Source: Glandiceps talaboti
Lineage: Eukaryota > Hemichordata > Enteropneusta > Spengelidae
DNA length: 64,000 bases
Direction: 5' to 3'
Assembly: GCF_964340395.1 (NCBI RefSeq)
Contig: NC_135570.1
Span: 7,802,822 to 7,866,821 of the forward strand
Shown here: positions 1-13,478 of the stretch, one piece after another
Layout of the letters: the number at the start of each line of letters is the position of its first letter
Numbering within the stretch: the first letter of the stretch is position 1
Translations under genes and position numbers: made by a program
Notes under the pieces: model-generated
What the model saw: only the letters and a program-made list of their open reading frames with translations
The model's database searches: none
What the model was told of the DNA's origin: nothing

Positions 1-50
1 TTAAAAATCCAAAATAAATACCCAATCCTCATCCACATGGCCACTTTAAG
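1..50 (-). mobile_element. End of foldback MITE family A
   Basis: Reading in reverse gives the same end (aaagtggccatatggatgagg, then a tattttggatttttaa run) as copies at 8917, 20888, 26576 and 44403. The rest of the copy is left of the window. Confidence 0.6.
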
Positions 51-111
51 ACAAACTAGGGTTTGTATCGTATACAGTTCGATATTTAATAATGTTGTTT
101 TCTACTTCCAG

Positions 112-187
112 GGTATAAATGATAATGCACCGTATTTCCTTCAAAAAATATATACTGCTAACATAACAGAAGAATTCAAAGAACAAG
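112..187 (+). CDS. Cadherin exon 1 of window: EC linker
   Basis: The exon follows acceptor ttccag and ends at donor gtaatg in phase 1. It encodes GINDNAPYF, the calcium-binding end of one EC repeat, and the first strand of the next ([10 protein letters not shown]). Earlier exons are outside the window. Confidence 0.75.
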
Positions 188-3100
188 GTAATGGGAAAAG
201 AATATCACATATCATACACTTATTGACACTTATTGCCTGGTTATCAGGGCACTAGTAGGCAGTTATTACCCCAAGAACTGTTATGCTGCAACTATTTCTC
301 AAGTCTGAAATAATTGCTGCATAACAGCATGAGGGACAATAAGATGTCGACTAGTGCCCTAATAAGGCAGGCAATAAGTGTTTTATAACACATCATATTC
401 TCAGGTACATATTCTTTCCATGGTCAAAGCAAATCCCTGATAAGACCACATGAATATTGCCCTAGGGAAAAAAGAATGTGACTAGTATCTACTGTATGCA
501 AATTGAGGTCACTATGGGTCAGTAGTCCATACCATGTGATACCATCTAAGCCAATCACTGCAGTCTGAAGGCTGTATGAACATTATTACTAAGCTCAATT
601 GTTTAAATGAAGTGTACTGAAATGGTGCAATGTTTAGTTTTGTACCTTTTTTAATGCATTTGCTCAAAATTTCTGGTAATATTTCAATAATATTTCAAAT
701 GTTACCGTTTTGTTCTCATTTCTAGACTACGTGATCACTGTTCATGCCTTTGATGATGATGTTTATCACGAACCCTATCAGTACGATAGTACGGTTGACT
801 ATCGGATAATAAGTGGTTCCAACGACAAGTTTAGTCTATCCCCAACCACTGGGTACTACAATACCACCGACACAAGCCACAGTAATATTTCAATCTCCCT
901 CGGTGTGGTAAACATGGACGTTGATGAGTATGGACATACCTATGTGATGACATTACGGGCAACAGACCGTGGCAACCCACCACTAGAAGATGAATGTACA
1001 CTTTATGTGTATGTGGAGGACATAAACAACAAACCACCACAATTTGTTGTGAAATCTGTGGTTGAAAGAGTCTCAGAAGGTGAATACCATTTTTTTTCTT
1101 AGTAAATCGATTTGTGAACTTAAAAGGGCAAACATAAGAGAGCAAAATCTGTATCAACCATGATAATGTCCATAGTAACTCTATAATTAAAGAGTTTTAG
1201 AAATCAAAAATATCTTGTCTGTAGACCTTGATGAGTAAACAAAAACAATAACACAATCCCAAGCAACCCTTATCATGTCCATAGTACATTGTACATAATT
1301 CAAGTGTTTTGAAAATCAAAACATGCTTTTATTTCAATTCGTAGATTTGAATGGGTAAACAAAAAAATAGCTAAGTCCCTAGCAACCATGATCACATCCA
1401 TAGTAACTGCATGACTGAAGTTGATTTTTTTTCAATAGTTATGTGTAAGTTTTCCAGAAATAATGTCATCATAATGTGCTTAGCAACTGTGATGTAATAA
1501 CAGACATATGACAATTTCAATGAACAATACCACATTAGCAGAAACTGGAATTATTTTTTACATAATTTTTGTTGTCGAAATTTGTGAAGCTTGAAATCTT
1601 GAATGTTCCAGCTTCTAAAACTGTCCATTCTGTGTTTTTCTAGCTGCTAAAAGCAGCAAAATGTTATAGCTGTTAGGATTCTTTTTTAGCTCATCAGAGA
1701 GTGAAAGCTCATTGGTGTTGACTTCGGCATGTATATATAATATCATAGGCTGACCTATCACCTCATTTACTGACTGACCCCTGACCTCATTGACTGACCC
1801 CTGACCTCACTGACTGACACCTGACCTCACTGACTGACACCTGACATCTTGACTGACATCTGACCTCTTTGGTTGGTCTCTCGTTAACTGACATCTGACT
1901 TCATTGACTGACTGCTCAGTGACTGAACTCCTGTTGACTGACTGATGACCTCTGACCTCTTCAGACTATAACTGTATGTCAAATTATAGTATTAATGATA
2001 TACCTTTTACAAATCTAACTCATGGTTGGTCATATATATGATAAAGTTCGTTGCTATCAATACCGTTTTTTTGTGTTTGTATTTCCTATCAGATGAAACC
2101 ATGGGTTATAGCATAACAACAATGCATGCTGAAGATCCTGATATGGATAACGAGTTAGTGTATGAAATCACCGCAATTCAAGCTGAAAATGAACGAGGAG
2201 AACCCGTCACTGATAACGATTTCACCTACCAGTTTTACATAGACCCATCAAATGGTACAGTTTATGTAAACGAGTCACTGAATCGAGAGGAAGTTGAGAT
2301 ATATTATTTGGATATCATGGTAACAGATATCAATGCTGCAGCTGATTATCCTGATCAAACTGACGAAGGTAATGTTTGAGGGCGCTATTCGTATTAAGTT
2401 TGGAACGTCTGCAGCTCTGTAGTGATGAGGTCAATAGTTCAATGTAGGATTAAAACTGAATTCGTATAGATAGGCCTCAGACTCCCCCCTCCCCCCTACC
2501 CCTTCTAACTCAATTGTCCAAAGGTGATAATTATTTCACACAGCACAATCAATTCATAATCAGTATGTGGTCATTTGTAGTACTATAAATACAAAGTCAT
2601 TTTGTAGTGTGAGCAATAACTCTTTTAGTCACTTTTAATGCCATGCATTTACTATGTGAACATTCTTCCATTTCTTGATTCGACAATATTTTTTCATTGA
2701 AATATTTGTATGAAGGGTACAAAACAGATTCTATGAAAAGTAAATTCGTGTTTTGTCGGATAAGAACTAAAATGGTTCAATCTCCACCACCCCATCCCAA
2801 ACTAAAAAAAATTTAGTTTTTATCCTACTCTTGATTTTGTCCGTATGTTGGCTCACTAATTTACAGCCTGTACAACCCTGTGCATGCAGTTTTGATGGGA
2901 TGAAATATCAAATTTACTAGAGCATGTAGTTTTTAATGAAATGAAATATCAAGTTCCAGTGAGACTGGCTACAAGAACATGTAGTTTTAATACCATTGTT
3001 TGTACTCTTCTTTTCAGCTTCATTGGAGGTAAGAATTGATGATGTGAATGACAATGAACCGGAATTCCAGAACACACAGACAGGCCTGAATGGTATAGAG

Positions 3101-6100
3101 TACTATGATGGATCAATTCAGGAAGAGAACCCGGATGCCATCTATTCCGAGGTCAAGGCAGTTGATCCGGATAAAGGCACAAATGGAGATGTAGAATACT
3201 TCATTATAGATAACAGTACACATCATTTCAAAATTAATAAGGATACAGGTATGTGAATAGGGATACAGTTGTAAAACAGGCATGAGTTTCCTTAGACTGT
3301 AGGATATGTCGTGTCATTCCACCCTCACCGATGAGAGGAGTTGACATGTGAGGGCGCCCCATCACAGCGTACCGTACAGACTAGCATTTTTTTGATCTCT
3401 TCGCATAGACAGGTATACTTATTATACTAACATGCATCATTAAATTTGTCAGATTATGACGATGGCAAGTCGGCTATCAGAAAGCTAACACTAAGACAAA
3501 CTAAAAGTATTGCTGCAACAGGTTGATGTAAGCTATCAACGAACGTTGTAATTACACACATAGTAAGGTGGCACAGCTTCTCTGAAAAATAGGTTTTCTC
3601 AAGTTGCTGCACATTCATGATAATTCCATGTTTATAGAACTTGATTACAGGCTGATTATATCTACATAACCAAGGCACTGCTATCATCCATGTGTGTCAT
3701 CACATACAAGTTTATAGTTTTAACTTGTATATATTCTAGTTAGCCAATAGATTGCTTTATGTAGTATTATTGTGCATAAAAACAAGTTTTAGTGCTGCTA
3801 ATAGCTATTCTTCTGTGAATTTAGAATGTCGTAAGTGTTAACATGCAGCAAAGAGCTATCCATCTAGGCACAATCATTAAACAGTAGTGCTTTAATTGCG
3901 ATCACACAGTGTACATCATTTAATATGCCAATATATGCTGGATATCAGAAAAAAACGAAAGGTTGTATTATAGTTTGACCACTAGGAGTGCTGTTCAAAG
4001 CAGAAGTCAGGGCCTCCTTGTCATAGTATTCTTTGATAACATCACAATTTCCAGGTGTTTCACAACAAAAGTTGGTCGCATTCTCAATTAGACTGTAAGC
4101 TACATCATGCTGCTCTACCATAACCGGACGACTCCTCTATGAAAGGAGTTGACCGATGTGTGAGGGTGCCCCTTCATGGTATACCTGAGAGACTAACTGT
4201 CATCCTGCTAAATCATTTATGATAACTTTGTTTCAAATCTTATAATTTCTGTGAACTCGAGTTGTTTTAGTCAAATGTTGTTAACTACTTTATGATGTAC
4301 TGATGTATTGCCATGTGACCTTAGTCCAAACATTCCGCCATGTTTGGCTCTCTCTCTTCTTTCAAAAATGTTGACATATAAGACTTATTTGAAGACTTAT
4401 TTGTTCACCAAAGCCTACATTGTGCTTTAACAGTTCAGCTCTATTGAAAAGAACGTTGCTCTGGCAATCGGCACTATAGAAATTTGATTGATTAATCGAT
4501 TGATTGGTATTGATTATGGTTTTATCAAAATTTGTTATAGGTACTATTACCCTTAATGAAGCCATTGATCGTGAGGAGTATGACGAATTGAATATCACAG
4601 TCCGTGCCCAAGACAAAGGAGTTCCACCTCTACACACTGACGTTCTGGTGTATTTTGTAATCACTGACATCAATGATAATGATCCTGAATTTATTAATTT
4701 GCCAAACGACACTTCGATACTTGAGAATGCAACTGTTAACAGTGAAGTGTTTACTGCATATGCCACTGATGCTGATATTGGTAACCATGCTGTCATAACA
4801 TATTCTATCACTGCTGGCAATATTGATGATGTATTTGACATTCGTGAGGAAACAGTAAGTGAGATATGTTTAATAAAAAAGTATTGTTAATTTTTAAGAC
4901 CAAATTGAGTGTGTAGTAGTTTTTAGCCCCCAATGGATAAAGGCCAAGGGGAACTAGCTACTAGAGAGATTAAGCAGAGCTTATGAGAATGAAATGACAA
5001 TGTCATCATTTTGTGCCACACATCATCAAAATGTGAGGATGTAAGATGTTCGATTCTCATTTCTCGTAAGTGAATATGAGAGCATATTTTGGCATAATTA
5101 CTCCCCTCTTTACCATCAAATTTCACCAAGAATTAATTCAAAATATAGTTTAGCTATTACGTGATTAGGCAATGCACACTGAAGCCCTTGAAATATACAC
5201 TAAAGCCCTTGAGCAATATACACTGAAGCCCTTAGGCAATATACACTGAAGCCCTTGGGCAATATACACAGAAGCCAATGGGCAATATACACTGAAGCCC
5301 TTGGGCAATATACACTGAAGCCCTTGGGCAATATACACAGAAGCCAATGGGCAATATACACTGAAGCCCTTGGGCAATATACACTGAAGCCCTTAGACAA
5401 TATACACTGAAGCCCTTGGGCAATATACACTGAAGCCAATGGGCAATATACACTGAAGCCCTTAGACAATATACACTGAAGCCCTTCGGCAATATACACT
5501 GAAGCCCTTGGGCAATATACACTGAAGCCCTTGGGCAATATACACTGAAGCCCTTAGACAATACACACTGAAGCCCTTAGACAATACACACTGAAGCCAA
5601 TGGGCAATATACACTGAAGCCCTTAGACAATATACACTGAAACCCTTCGGCAATATACACTGAAGCCCTTGGGCAATATACACTGAAGCCCTTGGGCAAT
5701 ATACACTGAAGCCCTTGGGCAATATACATTGAAGCCCTTAGACAATATACACTGAAACCCTTGGGCAATATACACTGAAGCCCCTAGACAATATACACTG
5801 AAGCCCTTGGGCAATACACACTGAAGCCCTTAGACAATATACACTGAAGCCCTTAGGCAATATACACTGAAGCCCTTGGGCAATATACACTGAAGCCCTT
5901 AGACAATACACACTGAAGCCAATGGGCAATATACACTGAAGCCCTTAGACAATATACACTGAAACCCTTCGGCAATATACACTGAAGCCCTTGGGCAATA
6001 TACACTGAAGCCCTTGGGCAATATACACTGAAGCCCTTGGGCAATATACATTGAAGCCCTTAGACAATATACACTGAAACCCTTGGGCAATATACACTGA

Positions 6101-7476
6101 AGCCCTTAGACAATATACACTGAAGCCCTTCGGCAATATACACTGAAGCCCTTGGGCAATATACACTGAAGCCCTTGGGCAATATACACTGAAGCCCTTA
6201 GACAATACACACTGAAGCCCTTAGACAATACACACTGAAGCCAATGGGCAATATACACTGAAGCCCTTAGACAATATACACTGAAACCCTTCGGCAATAT
6301 ACACTGAAGCCCTTGGGCAATATACACTGAAGCCCTTGGGCAATATACACTGAAGCCCTTGGGCAATATACATTGAAGCCCTTAGACAATATACACTGAA
6401 ACCCTTGGGCAATATACACTGAAGCCCCTAGACAATATACACTGAAGCCCTTGGGCAATACACACTGAAGCCCTTAGACAATATACACTGAAGCCCTTAG
6501 GCAATATACACTGAAGCCCTTGGGCAATATACACTGAAGCCCTTAGACAATACACACTGAAGCCCTTAGACAATACACACTGAAGCCAATGGGCAATATA
6601 CACTGAAGCCCTTAGACAATATACACTGAAGCCCATAGACAATTTACACTGAAGCCCTTGGGCAATATACACTGAAACCCTTGGGCAATATACACTGAAA
6701 CCCTTAGACAATATACACTGAAGCCCTTGGGCAATACACACTGAAGCCCTTAGGCAATATACACTGAAGCCCTTAGACAATATACACTGAAGCCCTTAGA
6801 CAATACACACTGAAGCCCTTTGGCAATATACACTGAAGCCCTTGGGTAATATACACTGAAGCCCTAAGGCAATATACACTGAAGCCCTAAGGCAATATAC
6901 ACTGAAGCCCTTGGGCAATATACACTGAAGCCCTTAGACAATACACACTGAAGCCCTTAGACAATACACACTGAAGCCCTTGGGCAATATACACTGAAGC
7001 CCTTAGACAATATACACTGAAGCCCTTTGGCAATATACAATGAACCCCTTGGGCAATATACACTGAAACCCTTGGGCAATATACACTGAAGCCCTTAGGT
7101 AATATACACTGAAGCCCTTGGGCAATATACACTGAAGAACTAGAACCACATCAAAATTGCAAATTTAATAAGCCTAGTATTTGTTCTCCCGGAAGAAAAT
7201 ACCTGTATCATCTTCAAGGCATGTTTAATAGTGCATGTATTTACACAATTTTAACTCCAATTGTTATTTCTGTTGCCAGGGTGTGATATTTGTCAAAGGA
7301 GTGCTTGATAGGGAAACTATTGAAATATATGATCTAACCATTACAGCCACTGATAATCCTGGAGGATCACCACGATTACAATCATCAGAAATTGTAAGTA
7401 GGAATTATAGTTGGAGGATTTCCACATACAAACTTAGCTGTATGAATAATGTGCTAACTTTTATAGATACATACAC

Positions 7477-7535
<59 letters not shown>

Positions 7536-7699
7536 ACACACTCACAAATATATGTACACATACATACATACACACATACATACATACATACATACATACA
7601 TACATACATACATGCATGCATGCATACATACATACATACATACATACATACATACATACATACATACATACATACATACATACATACATACATACATGT

Positions 7700-7732
<33 letters not shown>

Positions 7733-10700
7733 CACACAAAGGATATGTTTATATTGATCACTAGTTTAAGGCTGGCTGCAAAGATTGATATATTCTTTTT
7801 CTCGTGTAAATTTAAGTCCAAAAAAGTCTATTTTTAAGTTCCTATACTCACTGTGAAAATATATGAATTGACCTTCAAGGACAAAGGTCAAATGTCAAAA
7901 TAGAAGTTTAAAGCATTCTTTCAATCTTCATTAAAAAGGTTATACACTTATGCTATTTTTATCCTGTGATCATGTGAAGTTGCGAGAGAAAAGTGAAATT
8001 GTCATCAAAATTTTATTTTTTACTTATTGTTTTGTATTTCTGTTTTGTCAACAGCTAAAAGTGACTCTTATAGATGTGAATGATAATCCTCCAGAATTTT
8101 TCCAAAGTGAATACAAGTCTGAAGTCAGAGAAGATGAGATTGTTGGTACAATAGTTACCAGGGTAACAGCAGATGATCCTGACTTAGGTGATGGTGGCAT
8201 AGTGGATTACAGTTTTGGTGACAGAAATGATACTAACCTTGAAGGAGGTAAGTTTAATGTTACATCTTATGGGTGATACCATTAATGAAGAGGGTAAGTG
8301 TTTTGTAATTGTTATGCCTACTGGGTGATACCATTGATGGGGAGGCAAGTTTTATGTAATTGTTTGCCTACTGGGTGATACCATTGATGGGGAAGGTAAA
8401 TGTTTTGTAAATGTTACATGATGTACTGTATATTACCATTAATGGGAAGGGTAAGTTTCATGTAATTGATGTAACTTCTGGGTTATTCCATTAGTGGGGG
8501 CGGTATGTTTTATCCACTTCTTACAACTTATGTGTGATTCTCTTATCATGCGTTTTCCCTTGCTATCATTACACTCTAACTAAATCAATTTTTTGACTTT
8601 CAGATTACTTGTTTGAAATTGACACTGATGACACCACTAATATAAATACTGGAGTTGTCAAGGTGCAAGAATCACTACAAAATCAACATGGATTTTATTT
8701 CTTGGAGTTGATAGCTACAGACAGAGGAACACCTCAGCTGTCATCTAATGCTTCGTTATATATTAGAGTCATTGATGTTAATGATAACCCACCTGTGTTT
8801 ATATATGTTGAACTTTCTAATGGCACTATTATATATCTTGATGGAAGTACCAGTGTCAATGTACATGTTACTGAGGTAGGTACAAGGTGAAGGTTTAACC
8901 TACAGTATTCACTGTTTAAAGTGGTCATATGGGTGAGGATTTGGTATTTAATTTTTGGGATTTTTGGCTTCCTACTTGAAAAATCAATATGAAATACCAT
9001 AGACCAAGTTAAAACAGACGTTATGAGCAAGGACTCTTTCTCAATATTTCTAAGGCTCTACATGGCCATCCTTCTTTTATTAGTTTACATCATAGGCACT
9101 GAGAGAGAACTTGCAAATACGCAATGGAGAAGGTGTGCCAGGGTGCTGTGTGGAATATTTACCATAAACAAAGCTTGCTAAAACAAAAGTACTGGGCCCT
9201 TGCTTGTGTGAGGGCGCTAACACAAATAAGTATAATATATATGTTGATCCGTGTCTTTTCCAGGATTACCATGGTCATGTGTGCACAGTGTTTGCAGATG
9301 ATTACGATACAGGACCAAATGGTGAAGTGTCTTACAGTTTCCGGGAAGATGTGGATCCAAGTGAGAGCTTCCAATATTTTGATCTTGGTGATATATCAGG
9401 GGTAATTAATACCACGGATGGTCATGTGACAGACAGAGAAACAATCGCTGATTATCCAGTAAGTTTTTTGTTCATTTTTCATTGTTATTGCCTTTTAATG
9501 ATTCATAGTCATTTTCTGATAAAGACATAGTCATTGATAAGTTTTCATAGTCATCATCTGGTAAGTTCTCATGGTCACTGTCTGATAAGTTTCCATAGTC
9601 ATCATCTGGTAAGTTCTCATGGTCACTGTCTGGTAAAGTTTCATAGTCATTGGTAAGTTTTCAGTCATCTGGTAAGTTTTCATAGTCGTTATCTGGTAAG
9701 TTTTCAGAGTCATCTGGTAAGTTTTCAGTCATCTGGTAAGTTTTCAGTCATCTGGCAAGTTTTCATAGTCATCTGGTAAGTTTTCAGAGTCATTATCTGG
9801 TAAGTTTCAGAGTCATCGTAAGTTTTCATAGTCATTATCTGGTAAGTTTTCATGGTCATTGTCATGGTAAGTTTTCATGGTCATTATCTGGTAAGTTTTC
9901 AGAGTCATCTGGCAAGTTTTCATGGTCATTGTATGTCTTAAAAGTTTATTGGTAGTCATTGGTGACAATATCATGAACTCTTTGGTTGTATAGGTTTGTT
10001 GATCCAAAGTTGGTAATTTTTAATTCTGTTATTTTGTCAGTTTCATGACTTTGTAAAAAGTATTAGCTGTAATCTGTTTCTGTGTTTGTTTGTTTGTTTG
10101 TTACAGCTTTTTGTATTGGCCACAGATAATGGAGAGCCAAATCAATTTTCTACTGAGTTGTCAGTAATGGTTATTGTTGATGACATTGATGACAATCCAC
10201 CAACCTTTCAGAGAGATGAGGTAAGATGCCATACAATGAAAATCAATACTTTAACAGATTCTCGTACCAACTTTCACTGGCTGCTGACCATGGATTTTGT
10301 TTGAACTTCAACAGATTATACCTTGTGTAGTAGTATGCATGATGTTACTGTTTATATCATTAACTAAATACAGAGCCCACATGGTGTAAGTGATGTTTGT
10401 ATGTTATCTTTATGGTGTCTATCTCAACATGAAACCTTGTGATCAGGCTCACTGATCTTGATAGTTCATTTAATAGTTTTGACTCGGTTTGGGGAAAAGA
10501 ACTGTATACCCCCACTGTTATTGCACAGTAAAACTACTTCCTGTCTAAAACAACAGCTGTGGAAATAATATGTTGCGGGTTTGTTGATTCTGATTGTACT
10601 TTGTCTGTGAAGTACAGTTACTGTGTATAGCGACTGAACCAAATTGACATTTATTCCACCAAAAAATGAAAACAAAATATACATTCTTTGAAAGTAATAC

Positions 10701-11781
10701 AAAACAGAATTGTGGTGAGGGCTATTGAATAGATGACATATGATGTCAAATTGTCACCAGGTACAATGAATACCTAAAACATTGGTTTCCAGGAAAATTG
10801 CCCTCCAACCCAAACTCTAGATGAGATGTGTACCTAATGTTCTATTGTATCATGATTTCACCTTTTTTTCTAAAGGATGGTATGCCAATCCCTGATATTC
10901 TGGAGCCCATTGAAGAAAAAGACTATGGTGGTCAAAGTATTGGAAAAGTAACAGAAGCAGATGATCTAGACATTGGTGAAAACGCTGTCAACTATTACTT
11001 CATTGTTGGTTAGTAACCGTTTATTCAGTTCCCCTCTTTCATAACCTCTGTGTGACTTAGGCTCATGAGACATGTGAAGACGCTATTCAATCTGAATGAG
11101 AATTTGAAATCTTTTCAATATTTTAGCTTGCTTTGGAAGCCAATAAAATGTATGGCTCTGTCAAATACAAAAATACAGATACAGACACAGATACAGATAT
11201 AGATATAGATACAGATACAGAAATATATATAGATACAGGTACAGATATAGATATAGATACAGATACAGAAATATATATAGATTATACAGATATAGATATA
11301 GATACAGATATAGATAGATAGATAGATAGATACAAATATAGATATAGATATAGATATAGATATAGATACAGGTATAGATACAGATATAGATATAGATAGA
11401 TAGATACAAATATAGATATAGATATAGATATAGATACAGATATAGATATAGATACAGATATAGATAGATAGATAGATAGATACAAATATAGATATAGATA
11501 TAGATATAGATATAGATATAGATACAGGTATAGATACAGATATAGATATAGATAGATAGATAGATACAAATATAGATATAGATATAGATATAGATACAGA
11601 TATAGATATAGATACAGATATAGATAGATAGATAGATACAAATATAGATATAGATATAGATATAGATACAGATATAGATATAGATACAGATATAGATAGA
11701 TAGATAGATACAAATATAGATATAGATATAGATATAGATACAGGTATAGATACAGTACAGATGCAGATGCAGTACAAGTAC

Positions 11782-11862
<81 letters not shown>

Positions 11863-12021
11863 TACATATACAGATACATATACAGACACAGACACAGATA
11901 CAGATACAGATACAGATACAGATATAGATAGATAGATACAAATATAGATATAGATATAGATATAGATATAGATATAGATACAGGTATAGATACAGTACAG
12001 ATGCAGATGCAGTACAAGTAC

Positions 12022-12094
<73 letters not shown>

Positions 12095-13426
12095 TACATA
12101 TACAGATACATATACAGACACAGACACAGATACAGATACAGATACAGATACAGATACAGATACAGATACAGATACAGATACAGATACAGATACAGATACA
12201 GATAGTTATCCCATGATGTGTAAGTGCTGTCAGGAGTGGGTACTACGAGTATTTGCATTTCTGTTTGCAGTGTAAGTACAGCCGCAGAGAACAATACTGT
12301 AAGCATTTATGCATATTCCTTGAAGAGTACCACACCAGCAGTCACATGTTATAAGTTCTTGTCTCAATCTGTACTTCAACATTAATGCCTGATCTGTTTT
12401 CTTTGGTATGTTGTTTCAGCTGGGAATGAGCTAGAGAGATTTACTCTAAATAATTTTACTCGCGAAATATTTGCAACTGAAGTGCTTGACAGAGAGGATA
12501 TTGCACAGTACGATTTAACTGTGAAAGCTGATCCGGATGAGAACTGGAGTGCCGGAGTTTTAACCAGACAGAATACAAACGTATCTATTGAGGATCCAAC
12601 TTACTGGAACGATACCTCACTACAACATGTTATCATTGATGTTGTTGACATCAATGACAACCCACCTATCTTTAAAAAGAAATATTACACTGCAGGTTAG
12701 TAATATAACACTGTATAGTTCTCCTGTAATTATTTGCCACAAGTCTTTATCTGTACAGTTACAAAAAAATCCTACAGGAAATCCTATAGGGCAATCCTAT
12801 AGGGCAATCCTATAGAGCAATCCTACAGGACAGGTGTGTAGGCTATCATCATTTGCCATGCTAGTACTCAAATTTTTGAACACCATGTGTAGGACAAAAA
12901 ATTCACCAAATGGGGTTGCTTGACTGGGTATGTTTGATCCTGTGGGATCCTATAGGGTAAAAGTGTGCCCTATAGCTTTTGTGTGTGCATGTAGTGGTAC
13001 AGTAACATAGAAATGGGGTGACACCTGGCAGTTTTGATAAGGGTGGCAAAATCTAACAGAATTAACCAGATTGTTATACCAAACATTGTCAGTTATTTCT
13101 GTGTAGAACCTCAACTAGTCAAAGTGTAAATATAGACATACAAATGGAGTTCTATATTGAATTTATTTATCTGTATATGGAATCAACCTGGTCAAATGGT
13201 TAAAGTGACTGGCTAGGAATCTGAAAGTTGTCAGTTCAAGCCTTGTCACTGCCATTTGTTTGTGAATGGCTAAAATCCTCTGGGTATGATTTGAACTACA
13301 ATTGTACCCAAGTCAGCCCAGCTGTATAATAGGTGGGATAGAGATTGCAATGTACATATTTTAGTCCTATGCACTTAAGCTATAAAGGCTGCAATGGATT
13401 GTATACTCCCCTGGGAGTTGAGGAAG

Positions 13427-13478
<52 letters not shown>

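Noticed and set aside
5165-7132. Many open frames with [15 protein letters not shown] repeats on the minus strand
   Set aside because: They are translations of the 23-bp tandem repeat in several frames at once, inside an intron, with no start context.
11115-12306. Long IYIYIY / LYLYLY frames on the minus strand
   Set aside because: Pure microsatellite translation.
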